Assembly (NCBI GenBank): GCA_002420115.1 | Contig: DIHK01000026.1 | Location: 10,255 to 74,254, forward strand | From: Nitrospira sp. UBA5698 | GTDB lineage: Bacteria; Nitrospirota; Nitrospiria; Nitrospirales; Nitrospiraceae | Direction of reading: 5' to 3' | Length of the DNA stretch: 64,000 nucleotides | Shown here: positions 25,474-34,108 of the stretch, one piece after another | How the letters are laid out: the number at the start of each line of letters is the position of its first letter | Numbering within the stretch: position 1 is the stretch's first letter | The notes under the pieces: model-generated | What the model was told of the DNA's origin: nothing | Seen by the model: only the letters and a program-made list of their open reading frames with translations | Databases searched by the model: none | Program-made: the position numbers and the translations under genes

Positions 25474-27090
25474 TTAGGCAGCGTCTGTACGAACGCCTGT
25501 TGTTTCGAACTGCTCTATCCAAGTCTGAAGCATTCGTGTTTCGGTTGGGGACTCATCCACTAGACTCAGCCCCAATATCTCCTTCACTCGGCCAATCTGT
25601 TCTGCTTTTGAGACAATCGGACTCCCCTTTGTGCCAATGACCGTGATGTTATATGTTCCCTGCCATTCTCCGGCTGTGAAGGTGAGATTCCGATATCCCA
25701 ACGCGGTCAGGACGTGAGTGAAGCGCTCCCGATACCAACCATCGTAGTGGACGGCCCAACTTGCTTCATGCGATCCAAAGAGATGACGGAGAATCTTGAG
25801 TTGCTCACCCAATACCGGAGTTCGGAGGTACTCCTGAACACAACGATGGAAGTCTGGCGTCTCGATCATGAGTTGCCCCCCTTCCTTGAGCCAGCCATAC
25901 CAGTCAATCAATAATCGCAACGCAACTGGTCTCTCAAAATGTTCAAAGACGTGATGGAGCCGAATTTCGTCTATTGTTCCTGAAGGATAGTGAAGCTGTG
26001 ATAGGTCAGTAAAAATGTCAGCTTTCGAGTGTCGTTGAACTGAGTGTCGACTTGGATGGAAATCTACATTGATGTATCCAGGCAAGTAGACCTCGCCACA
26101 TCCAAGGTGAAGCTTGAGGGGCTTATCGGGTGAAGATGCTGTGCTAGGGGCGTTTGAACGTTCACGCCTACCAATAAGGAGCTGCTGACTATTTTTGCGA
26201 ATCCTCCTTAGCGCAGCTTTCCCCATTGCCAATGGATCATGGGCACAGAGCGTCATAACATGTGGGAAGGTTGCCAGATAGCGATGGTCCGACAAGAGCG
26301 CTTTTGTGTATGCCTTGCGAAGCATCGTCTCTTGGCGCTGTAGGGTGTCATCAGTAACTACCTGAGTACTTGTTCTGCGCCGTAGGAAGCGACGTAGACG
26401 GTTGATCACCATCAGCCGTGAATCCCAGTGTTGTACGACAGGAATTGCTCCCCGAATACTGACGGAGGGGATATCGCGGTATATGGCAAGAAGCGCTTCT
26501 AGATACACAATCGCTGACTGAGTGGCCACTCTCAGCCAAAGGTCGTAATCCTCAACTGCCCGTAGAGCGCGGTCTTCACAAAATAGGCCTACCTGTTCAA
26601 GTGTTGAGCGTCGGACCATTGCCGTTGACGTAATGATAAAATTATTCTCAAGCAATGCTGGCAAGACCAGCCCGCTATGTCCTTGATCATCCTTTAGGTA
26701 GGGTCGACTGGGTTTTTCGTCATGCTGGCGAACAACAAAGGCGTTTGAGCAGACCAGTCCTACCGTGGGATGTTTGTGAAACACTGAGACTTGTTGAGAG
26801 AGCTTATTGGGAAGCCACTGATCATCTGAGTCCAGGAACGCAATCAATTCTCCTTTGGCGAGCCTGATGCCAGCATTTCGCGCGACAGCAGGGAGCCCTG
26901 AATGTTCAACCTTTACATATCGGATAGACGAGAACTGTCGAGGGAATAAGATTGGCGTGTCATCTGTAGATCCATCGTCAATCACGATGATTTCCACATC
27001 ACCGTGAGTCTGGTTCAATACCGAATCAACCGCCCGGCAGAGCAAGGGAAAGCGATTAAAGGTTGGGATGATGACGCTTACGCACGCCAT
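25474..27090 (-). CDS. Fusion protein: family 2 glycosyltransferase plus SAM methyltransferase
   Basis: 538 aa with two enzyme domains. Residues 1 to about 225 form a GT2 GT-A domain: VSVIIPTFNRFPLL, VIDDGSTDDTP and AFLDSDDQWLP. A helical, basic linker (about 225-320) follows. From about 323 there is a class I methyltransferase domain: LHLGCGEVYLPGYINVD (motif I), then DEIRLHHVFEHF and WLKEGGQLMIETPDF. The same LGCG-INVD layout occurs in the separate methyltransferase at 13.6 kb. A fusion suggests that the sugar just added is methylated, or that methylation ends chain growth. No internal frameshift is apparent and the frame is continuous. Confidence 0.88.
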   Translation of the reverse strand: MACVSVIIPTFNRFPLLCRAVDSVLNQTHGDVEIIVIDDGSTDDTPILFPRQFSSIRYVKVEHSGLPAVARNAGIRLAKGELIAFLDSDDQWLPNKLSQQVSVFHKHPTVGLVCSNAFVVRQHDEKPSRPYLKDDQGHSGLVLPALLENNFIITSTAMVRRSTLEQVGLFCEDRALRAVEDYDLWLRVATQSAIVYLEALLAIYRDIPSVSIRGAIPVVQHWDSRLMVINRLRRFLRRRTSTQVVTDDTLQRQETMLRKAYTKALLSDHRYLATFPHVMTLCAHDPLAMGKAALRRIRKNSQQLLIGRRERSNAPSTASSPDKPLKLHLGCGEVYLPGYINVDFHPSRHSVQRHSKADIFTDLSQLHYPSGTIDEIRLHHVFEHFERPVALRLLIDWYGWLKEGGQLMIETPDFHRCVQEYLRTPVLGEQLKILRHLFGSHEASWAVHYDGWYRERFTHVLTALGYRNLTFTAGEWQGTYNITVIGTKGSPIVSKAEQIGRVKEILGLSLVDESPTETRMLQTWIEQFETTGVRTDAA

Positions 27091-28031
27091 AGGTTTCTCA
27101 ATGTGAACCAGGAGCCCGTACCATGTTGCAGTTCTATCGTGGTCGGCATGCCACCATGCGCTCGTGTGAATCCCTCTGCTGTCTTAGTCAGGTCTTCATA
27201 GGCTAAGTAAATCCAATCCCGTTGATTCGGCTTCTCTGGATCGAAGAAGATCCCACGCCATCTTTCCTGATAGGCGGTACGGTCGTTCTGTTCGCTTTCC
27301 AGGTTCGAGGTTCTGACTGCGAGATTAGCATGCGAAAAATGCTCAACGAACGACGTGGGACAGTCGACGACTTCATACCCTTGCTGCCAGAGCTTGAGGC
27401 ACACATCGCCATCAGCACAGTAGAATTGGTAGCGATCTTCATCAATCCAAGCCACTTGTTGAAGCGCAGCGCGCACGTAGAGACCATGATTCACGAACAT
27501 CTTCTCACCATGGGTTAACCCCACCCAGTATTCTTGCTGCTCCGGCCAATTCCTCCAGTAAAATGCAACAGCACCTATGTTGTGCCCTTGCTGCCGCAAG
27601 GTTTCACAATGTTGAACACCGTTCATGACAGCGCCAGGAACAAGGAGTGAATCATCGCTGATCATGACGATGTATTGCCCCTCTGCACATTTGAAGCCCA
27701 GGTTCATGAAGTAGCCCCAACTTCTGCGCTTGCTCACTTCGTTAACGGCGCTAGTTCGGTTGTGCTGAACGATCGTGATAATCTCCGATTGATCGATAAG
27801 CCATTCTGTGGAGCCATCGGTTGATCCGCCATCGACGACAATGATCTCATAGGGCAGAGTGATGCCATTCTGGCGAATGCTCTGAATTGCCTCCTGGAGA
27901 AAAGCTTTGCGGTTGTAGGTGCCGAGCACGATGCTCACGGTCGCTGATGCCGAGTGTCTCGGAATCTGCTGCACAGATGGAGTCTGATGGCGGCCCACTG
28001 TTCCATCGAATAGACGTGTATTTCCCATCAT
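27078..28031 (-). CDS. Family 2 glycosyltransferase
   Basis: 317 aa. ATVSIVLGTYNRKAFLQEAI, IIVVDGGSTDGSTEWL and YIVMISDDSLLVPGAV (metal site SDD) define GT2. FYCADGDVCLKLWQQGYEV contains the downstream acidic motif. It overlaps the start of the fusion-protein gene by 13 bases, indicating cotranscription. The first about 25 residues before the conserved strand are poorly conserved-looking, so the true start could be slightly downstream of the ATG at 28031. Confidence 0.86.
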   Translation of the reverse strand: MMGNTRLFDGTVGRHQTPSVQQIPRHSASATVSIVLGTYNRKAFLQEAIQSIRQNGITLPYEIIVVDGGSTDGSTEWLIDQSEIITIVQHNRTSAVNEVSKRRSWGYFMNLGFKCAEGQYIVMISDDSLLVPGAVMNGVQHCETLRQQGHNIGAVAFYWRNWPEQQEYWVGLTHGEKMFVNHGLYVRAALQQVAWIDEDRYQFYCADGDVCLKLWQQGYEVVDCPTSFVEHFSHANLAVRTSNLESEQNDRTAYQERWRGIFFDPEKPNQRDWIYLAYEDLTKTAEGFTRAHGGMPTTIELQHGTGSWFTLRNLWRA

Positions 28032-28114
28032 CTAGCCTGTTCACTGCTACTCGGGTGACTCAGTAATGTTTCTGCCTCGATCAGATAATGCGGCCTTACA
28101 TGCCTCATACGTCT

Positions 28115-28831
28115 TTATACATTGGTGCGGATTGACTCTTCTGTACCCTTCTGCGCGCAGATGAAGAAGCTGTGCATTGCATCAGGCCCTGTATTGAGGT
28201 GTGTAATGTGACATCCCATCTCCTCTACGGCCTGTTGGATCACTGGTGGAGTTGGAATCCATTTGTGACCATCACCAACAAACGGTGACCCAGGATGCCA
28301 TATGGCGCAATCGGGATGTGGGAGGTAAAGGAAGATCATCCCGCCAAGTCGCATGCGATCTATCCATTCTTTGAGGATTTCTTGCCACGCCTCAATATGC
28401 TCAAGGCAATGTGAGCTAAACACATAGTCCAAGGAACCTTTCTCGAAGTCAGCCACGCATCGGTTCGTGCCAAGCCCTCGCCACAGATCGACAGGGGTGG
28501 CGCCGGGCAGAGGCCACAGGCCAGCACCAACATCAATGCCGTTTCCCCGACAATGCTTCAGTGCTTCTGGGAAAATGGCATGTGCAGCTCCTCCTACCGT
28601 GAGATAGTCAGGGTAAAATGCGTTCTGATAGATCCATCCTCCAGGCCTACGCATTAACTCAGGATGATCGAGCAACGCCCGATACTGGAAGAAGAGGTCC
28701 GGCACATTCGGGAGTGATTCGAGGGGCTGTTGAGCGGAGTTGCCTGGCCCTGGAATCCTTTCCGAACACAGCCGGAGGCCTAGCGCTTTGGCTGAACGGA
28801 TGGGATGAACGAGATGGCGTAATTGAAACAT
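28115..28831 (-). CDS. Class I SAM-dependent methyltransferase
   Basis: 238 aa. NGIDVGAGLWPLPGATPVD is motif I and acidic loop, and YVFSSHCLEHIEAWQEIL with RLGGMIFLYLPHPDC complete a Methyltransf_11-type domain. PHPDCAIWHPG and GDGHKWIPTPP segments recur in methyltransferases of surface-polysaccharide loci. Substrate unknown; acts in the cytoplasm. ATG start at 28831 with AGGA at a suitable distance. Confidence 0.8.
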   Translation of the reverse strand: MFQLRHLVHPIRSAKALGLRLCSERIPGPGNSAQQPLESLPNVPDLFFQYRALLDHPELMRRPGGWIYQNAFYPDYLTVGGAAHAIFPEALKHCRGNGIDVGAGLWPLPGATPVDLWRGLGTNRCVADFEKGSLDYVFSSHCLEHIEAWQEILKEWIDRMRLGGMIFLYLPHPDCAIWHPGSPFVGDGHKWIPTPPVIQQAVEEMGCHITHLNTGPDAMHSFFICAQKGTEESIRTNV

Positions 28832-28968
28832 CGTATCCTGTCACCAACGTAGCGCAACGATCAGATCACCGTTCACGTTTCTGGAACGTGTATTGATTCT
28901 GATCAACGCCTGCCCTTCGATATCGTATTGACACCCAAGTAAGAACAAGATGTCCCCCAAGTCGAGGC

Positions 28969-30198
28969 TTACGCGACGGCCTGTTGGTATCGGTTTGCCA
29001 CACTCATTCGGACGGCGTCTTTTACGCGTTCGATGTCTACACGACGGATACAGTGGGCGTCCATTGATGCACAGTATTCCTTGCAAGGGGTCACAGCCGT
29101 GTCAGGCTGGAGCACTTGGGAAGGAACTCCCCATGGACCGAATCGCAGTGGGGAGTTCGACCAGTAGGGGTTCCCATTGGAAGGATGGCATGAAATCTCG
29201 ATAACCGGGGCCCCTGCTGCTGCCGCCACATGCATTGGGCCTGAGTCATTTCCGATGTACAGATTACAAGATCGAAACAGCGTGCCGAGCTGAGGCCAGG
29301 TCGTCATGCCGACGGCATTGATCACATCTTTCCGCAAGGACTGTGCCACAGTGCGTCCAGTCTCGACATCAGATGGTCCCCCTACGATCACGATGCGAGC
29401 ATCGTATTCCTTCGTGAGCCAACGTCCAAGCTCAACATAGTGCTCCTGCGGCCATTGCCGTGTTGCGGATGCCGCTCCGATTCCAAATGCGATCAAGGGT
29501 GTGTGATGAGAAATGCCGAGATCGCTCAGTATATTGGATAGTAGTTGTTCTTCATGTTGTGGTTCCCATAAAGCGAGGCAATCGTTCTTAGGGTTGCCTC
29601 CGATAAAGCGGATGATGTCCAACCCTCGGTCGACCTCATGCTTGAGCGAACTGTCCATAAGGGCATGGCTATAGAGACTATCAAACCCGTTATTCATAGC
29701 TTGTTTGTGCTGAACGACGTGCTCAGAGTACCCCACGCGCCACGCCGCACCGCTCCAATAGGCCAGGTGGGAGGCATGGTAGAGATCCGCATCCCATCGA
29801 GGGACTATCGCTAAATCAAACCTGCGTAACCAAAGATGCTGTGCGGCGAACAGAAAGATCCTCCTCATCCGATCAAAGGTTGGGGTATAGCCGAGTGGAC
29901 CGGGGTCATAGACCAACACGTCATCGATGAAGGGACAACCGGCTGCAAGTTCTGCCACAGTGGGTTTCACAACGAGCGAAATCTTGGCTTGTGGTATTGC
30001 CTGACGAAGCTCGCGTAGAAACGGAGTCGATAAAATCATATCCCCTATATCATCCAGGCGAATGACAAGTGCACGATCCACCGTCTTGAGGTTTATGACA
30101 TCCCCTTTTCTGCGGTATCCCATTATCTGAAACAGCGGCTCGCCCAATCTGATTGCCCCTCGGGGTGATGATATTTCTCGGATGGCCTGGTTCCACAT
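28969..30198 (-). CDS. Family 9 glycosyltransferase (heptosyltransferase-like)
   Basis: 409 aa from the ATG at 30198, chosen because GGAGG lies eight bases upstream; a GTG at 30213 is an alternative. ALVIRLDDIGDMILSTPFL is the N-terminal GT9 motif, and FGIGAASATRQWPQEHYVEL plus YIGNDSGPMHVAAAAGAPV is the ADP-sugar site of heptosyltransferases (RfaF/WaaC family). Family members add L-glycero-D-manno-heptose to the LPS inner core, but distant homologues in O-antigen loci use other donors. No hldE or gmhA gene is nearby. Confidence 0.88.
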   Translation of the reverse strand: MWNQAIREISSPRGAIRLGEPLFQIMGYRRKGDVINLKTVDRALVIRLDDIGDMILSTPFLRELRQAIPQAKISLVVKPTVAELAAGCPFIDDVLVYDPGPLGYTPTFDRMRRIFLFAAQHLWLRRFDLAIVPRWDADLYHASHLAYWSGAAWRVGYSEHVVQHKQAMNNGFDSLYSHALMDSSLKHEVDRGLDIIRFIGGNPKNDCLALWEPQHEEQLLSNILSDLGISHHTPLIAFGIGAASATRQWPQEHYVELGRWLTKEYDARIVIVGGPSDVETGRTVAQSLRKDVINAVGMTTWPQLGTLFRSCNLYIGNDSGPMHVAAAAGAPVIEISCHPSNGNPYWSNSPLRFGPWGVPSQVLQPDTAVTPCKEYCASMDAHCIRRVDIERVKDAVRMSVANRYQQAVA

Positions 30199-30258
30199 CA
30201 ACCTGTCCTCCACGTCAAGCAGAGAGAGCGAGAGGTTTACTTCACCGCATTGGCACGC

Positions 30259-31023
30259 TCAATGTTTCTGGCCGATAAATACGTATGTTCCGTAATGAGC
30301 AGAAGGGTTTCGACCTTCATCTCGACTCAAGATCTTGTAGTGAACCTTCCGAAAGACCTGTAGTAATTCGTTATCGAGTGTTTCATGATCAATACGAATA
30401 GGGTGTCCGATATCGTCTCCGATGCGCTGCACATCATCAAAGTTGCTCAGGTCTTGCCCAATCACCAGGAATCCCCCGGGCTTGGTGATGCGAACAGCCT
30501 GCCGGATGCACGCTAGGCTGTCCCGACAGTGATCGAGCACGTTAATAACGACGACAAGATCAAAGTAGTCTGATGCAAAGGGACATTCCTCAAGCGGATG
30601 ATCGTCGACATACACCTTTCCCTCTTGCCACATTCTCGCCAGCCATTGTCCCCTAAAGCGCAGGTACTCGTTGACTAAGGGATCACTGCAGATCAGATGG
30701 GAGGCTGATCGACCTTCAAGTATCACACGAACATTTGTGTATGGACCTGATCCCAGCTCAATGGCATTGTTAAACCTGGAAGGTAAGGCTCGATATTGGT
30801 CAAATTGCTCTGCCCACCAATGATTCCAGTCATCACCCACAGATGGGAGATCAGCTTCTTGCCCCAGTTTGTTGAGCACCTTTGCAGTAAGCCTCTTGAG
30901 AGGGGTTGTCAGGACGTGAGACCGATCAGGATGCTGAGCGCGCCAGTACGCTCCTTCCCATTCTTGGGCTTGTTGCCAACGCTCGAGGCTCACGCACAGC
31001 GGAAGTTTTTCCATGGTCTGCAT
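30259..31023 (-). CDS. Class I SAM-dependent methyltransferase
   Basis: 254 aa. AIELGSGPYTNVRVIL is motif I, ICSDPLVNEY the post-I region, and DLVVVINVLDHCRDSLA with ITKPGGFLVIGQDL the motifs II and III. The N-terminal RWQQAQEWEGAYW segment is shared by a methyltransferase subgroup associated with capsule and LPS loci. Start is uncertain: ATG 31023 avoids overlap with the glycosyltransferase gene, while ATG 31056 overlaps it by 26 bases; neither has a clear ribosome site. Confidence 0.78.
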   Translation of the reverse strand: MQTMEKLPLCVSLERWQQAQEWEGAYWRAQHPDRSHVLTTPLKRLTAKVLNKLGQEADLPSVGDDWNHWWAEQFDQYRALPSRFNNAIELGSGPYTNVRVILEGRSASHLICSDPLVNEYLRFRGQWLARMWQEGKVYVDDHPLEECPFASDYFDLVVVINVLDHCRDSLACIRQAVRITKPGGFLVIGQDLSNFDDVQRIGDDIGHPIRIDHETLDNELLQVFRKVHYKILSRDEGRNPSAHYGTYVFIGQKH

Positions 31024-31030
31024 CCAATTT

Positions 31031-32140
31031 CTAGCAGGTATAGGGTTTAAGACCATTCCATATGGCCGAACAGAACCGATCCCATGAATAGTGTGTTTCG
31101 ATCAGCCGTCGTCCTTCCTGGCTGATTTCCTGTAAGCGCTCTTCTGGAGCAAATTGAAGATCGAGTAAGATGTTCACGTTGTGCTCGATATCAGTCGAGC
31201 TCAATGTGGTGATGGCAGGGACATTGTGGTAGCCCGATCCAGGTGTGCAAGCAACCGGGAACCCCCAGGCCATTGCCTCAAGAATGGTGGTGGGGTTTGC
31301 ATCAGAAATGGAGGTGTTAATAAAAAAATCAAACTGATTGGCGAGTGATACCATAAACGACGGTGTGAGAGAGGCATAAGTAGCAATTCGTTTCATGCCT
31401 GAAAGTTCTCGTCCCCCGCCGATCCATCCATTGGGAAATCCTGATAGCTTGGCCATAGTCTTTTCTAGGATGTCACACCCCTTTTCCGGCCTATCACTGC
31501 TGCTTCCAATGTAAAAATACCCACGCCGTCCAGGTGGGTTAAAGTGTTTCTTGAGGTATGGATACTCAGCCCCATCAATAGCCATATCGAGGCTTGTGAT
31601 TTTGTGTTTCCACGGCGCAAAACAGGATTGACTCAATGTCTCCTTCCAGTAGGGACCCATAATGCCGAAGACCTGGTCCGCTTGGTCGAGCAGAGGGAGC
31701 GAAAACTTGTTGATCTCGGGCATGGCATGATGAATGGGAAAAATGAGTGCCTTGTGTTTGCAGGGCGCAGTGGAAGAAAAGGCCCGCTGGATAATGGTGT
31801 CTGGATTTGGGTGTGGGTGACCCAAGATAATATCATCGGTCTTCCAGTCGATGTGACCGGTTTCTTCTAAACTATAAAACCGAATAGGGTGACGTTGCTG
31901 TAGGTAGGACAGTAACCGCATGGTGATAGAACCAGGTGCTGGTAACGGCGTAGGAGTTTCAGGAAACCATCCATACCTATACCAGTGGGGGAACGTTGTT
32001 GAACCATTTCCCAAGTTCGAATAGCGAGACAAGAGCTGTGCGAACATTCCGGTTTTGAGGAGAGGCAGGGCGTAGGCAAAATGAATCACAGTGCACCCGA
32101 CAGCAGCGCTCTGTCTATGCGAGACATCATTCTGGTCCAT
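31031..32140 (-). CDS. Family 4-like glycosyltransferase
   Basis: 369 aa from ATG 32140. The C-terminal half contains GYFYIGSSSDRPEKGCDIL and the E-x7-E region SDANPTTILEAMAWGFPV typical of GT-B family 4 enzymes. The N-terminal half is divergent and its long aromatic stretch is not diagnostic. The reading frame continues upstream to 32308, but that would overlap most of the C-terminus of the neighbouring methyltransferase, so the shorter form with a 14-base overlap is preferred. Cytoplasmic; specificity unknown. Confidence 0.78.
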   Translation of the reverse strand: MDQNDVSHRQSAAVGCTVIHFAYALPLLKTGMFAQLLSRYSNLGNGSTTFPHWYRYGWFPETPTPLPAPGSITMRLLSYLQQRHPIRFYSLEETGHIDWKTDDIILGHPHPNPDTIIQRAFSSTAPCKHKALIFPIHHAMPEINKFSLPLLDQADQVFGIMGPYWKETLSQSCFAPWKHKITSLDMAIDGAEYPYLKKHFNPPGRRGYFYIGSSSDRPEKGCDILEKTMAKLSGFPNGWIGGGRELSGMKRIATYASLTPSFMVSLANQFDFFINTSISDANPTTILEAMAWGFPVACTPGSGYHNVPAITTLSSTDIEHNVNILLDLQFAPEERLQEISQEGRRLIETHYSWDRFCSAIWNGLKPYTC

Positions 32141-32825
32141 GCATGGAATGTAATGGTTCCACGCGACTTGGTATATCTGTGACCACCACGTGCCGTACGA
32201 CCGCAAAACCGACCGATTCCGGCGCTGTGATGGTCTGTTGTATGCGCCATTGACTGGATCGCTCCAAGGCGGGTCGGAGCAGAGCCATTTTCTCGTTGTC
32301 CCAATCATGCATCAGTACCACACCGCCGTTATGTAAGAACGGTGCGAACATCTCGAACTCTCCATAGGCTTCTTGAGGATCTGCCGAACCATCCAAGAAG
32401 ACCGTATCGACGCACCCCAATTGGCGAAGGAGATGAGGATAGACCGCCATAGCTTTGCCCGAATGAAATTCCACGTGCTTCAACAAGTGCGGGAGGTATG
32501 TTCGATAGTTCTGTCGGACGATGGCATGAATCTGGGGATCAGCCTCAATGGTATGGAGGACGCCGAAACCGTTGTCATAGAGCGCCTGACTGATAAAGTA
32601 GGTACTGCCTCCGCCTTGCCAAGTTCCTACCTCGAACACCGTCTTTGGTTTCACCTGGCGGATCGTCTTGTATAGCAATTTTCGATCTGCCACCCATAAT
32701 TGCCCTGGAATCTGTAGGCATCCTTCAAAAAACCAGCGGAGACGGTATGGGATGATCCAACGTATGGTTCTCCACAGACGTTGGTTCTGTGGTGACAAGG
32801 CATGATAGGAATGGGCAAAGTTCAT
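32127..32825 (-). CDS. Class I SAM-dependent O-methyltransferase (Methyltransf_24/CmcI-like)
   Basis: 232 aa starting at ATG 32825, which overlaps the stop codon of wzt as ATGA. TVFEVGTWQGGGSTYFI is motif I; TIEADPQIHAIV the acidic loop; CVDTVFLDGSADPQEAYGEF and GGVVLMHDWDNEK carry the metal-binding aspartates seen in catechol-OMT-like and cephalosporin-hydroxylase-like enzymes. Direct translational coupling to the exporter ATPase is notable because in several ABC-dependent O-antigen systems the terminal methyl cap is what the Wzt C-terminal domain recognises. A capping role here is inference. Confidence 0.82.
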   Translation of the reverse strand: MNFAHSYHALSPQNQRLWRTIRWIIPYRLRWFFEGCLQIPGQLWVADRKLLYKTIRQVKPKTVFEVGTWQGGGSTYFISQALYDNGFGVLHTIEADPQIHAIVRQNYRTYLPHLLKHVEFHSGKAMAVYPHLLRQLGCVDTVFLDGSADPQEAYGEFEMFAPFLHNGGVVLMHDWDNEKMALLRPALERSSQWRIQQTITAPESVGFAVVRHVVVTDIPSRVEPLHSMHGPE

Positions 32826-34108
32826 GTGTCCACCGTCGATAGGCTTGTGGCACTCCACTTGATGGTCGGCGCGATGATACCCCGGCGACCTTGAGCCAGC
32901 TTATGTTCGACACTTCCCGTATCGACCACTTCGAAACTAATTGCATGGGGAGCCTCATCGAGCACGCGGATCCCTGGGACACTCGCTCCCAGACTGATCC
33001 AATACCGTCCTGCACGGAACCATGCGGGATCCAATTTGCAGGAAACACGGTAGAGACCGGGCAGTCGTGGAACAGATTTGGACTCGGGACAGGAGTCGAG
33101 ATCCGTTGTGCAAAGGACACAGACCCCCTCCCCGTTCCATAATTCCAGGCTGACTTGTCCCCCTCGAATCTTGCGATGGACCATGTAATCCACCTCGACC
33201 ATGCAGCCTTGCACGGCGTCGATGGAACCGGTCACGCGGCCACGGCTATCACGGATTCGAATGGCTTGAAGCGAAAGCTCCTGCCTTGGCTGGACCTCGT
33301 GTGGTGCATGGAGTTGCGTTTCTCCCTGTACGGGAGTGTTCCCACTCAAGTAGTGATCGACAACATCCTGTGCGGTTCCATAGGCCTGAACTTCGCCGCC
33401 GTCCAGCAGTATCGCGGTGCCGCATAAATTTAGAATTGATGCAATGTTATGGCTGACCAAGAGCACCGTTCGTCCCTCCCGAGATACATCATCCATCTTG
33501 GAGAGGCATTTCTTTTGAAATGCCGCGTCGCCGACTGCCAGCACCTCATCAACAAGAAGAATATCGGCTTTGAGATGGGCTGCGACGGCAAACGCAAGCC
33601 GCATATGCATGCCGCTCGAGTATCGTTTGACCGGCGTATCCAGAAACTTTTCAACTTCTGCGAAAGTCACAATGGAGTCGAATTGCTTATCGATCTCGCG
33701 TTTCGTCATTCCAAGAACAGCACCATTCATATAGATATTGTCTCGTCCCGTCAGGTCAGGGTGAAAACCTGTCCCGACTTCGAGTAATGAGCCAACGCGC
33801 CCGACCAGTTCTGCCCAGCCAGTCGTCGGAGGAGTGATGTGCGAAAGGATCTTCAGGAGAGTACTTTTCCCCGAGCCGTTCCGCCCAATGATTCCAAGCA
33901 CCTCTCCTTGCCGAACATCGAACGACACATCTTTTAATGCCCAAATCAGCTCGGTATTGGCATTGCGTGTCCGTGTCCCTTCTGCCTCTCGCTGCGACAA
34001 CAATGAGTCTCGCATCTGAGCGTGCAATGTCCGACACCAGCTCTGTCCATCGCCAAGTGTGTACTGCTTCCCGAGATTGTTCGCTCGAATGACAACGTTA
34101 CTCATCAT
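32822..34108 (-). CDS. wzt: Wzt-type polysaccharide ABC exporter ATPase with C-terminal glycan-binding-like domain
   Basis: 428 aa. Nucleotide-binding domain about 1-250: Walker A GRNGSGKST (75-83), signature YSSGMHMRLAFAV (from 163), Walker B ILLVDE (183-188) and H-loop SHN (about 220). The extra about 160 residues (from about 270) have the beta-rich look of the Wzt_C domain: SLQAIRIRDSRGRV, VEVDYMVHRKIRGGQVSLEL. In E. coli O9a this domain binds the capped non-reducing end and licenses export. Pairs with the permease gene directly upstream (the two are adjacent). Located at the inner membrane, cytoplasmic side. Confidence 0.93.
   Translation of the reverse strand: MMSNVVIRANNLGKQYTLGDGQSWCRTLHAQMRDSLLSQREAEGTRTRNANTELIWALKDVSFDVRQGEVLGIIGRNGSGKSTLLKILSHITPPTTGWAELVGRVGSLLEVGTGFHPDLTGRDNIYMNGAVLGMTKREIDKQFDSIVTFAEVEKFLDTPVKRYSSGMHMRLAFAVAAHLKADILLVDEVLAVGDAAFQKKCLSKMDDVSREGRTVLLVSHNIASILNLCGTAILLDGGEVQAYGTAQDVVDHYLSGNTPVQGETQLHAPHEVQPRQELSLQAIRIRDSRGRVTGSIDAVQGCMVEVDYMVHRKIRGGQVSLELWNGEGVCVLCTTDLDSCPESKSVPRLPGLYRVSCKLDPAWFRAGRYWISLGASVPGIRVLDEAPHAISFEVVDTGSVEHKLAQGRRGIIAPTIKWSATSLSTVDT

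Noticed and set aside
32140..32308. Longer N-terminus for the GT4-like protein at 31.0-32.1 kb
   Set aside because: The extension is antisense-free but lies wholly in another frame of the upstream methyltransferase and lacks conserved residues.
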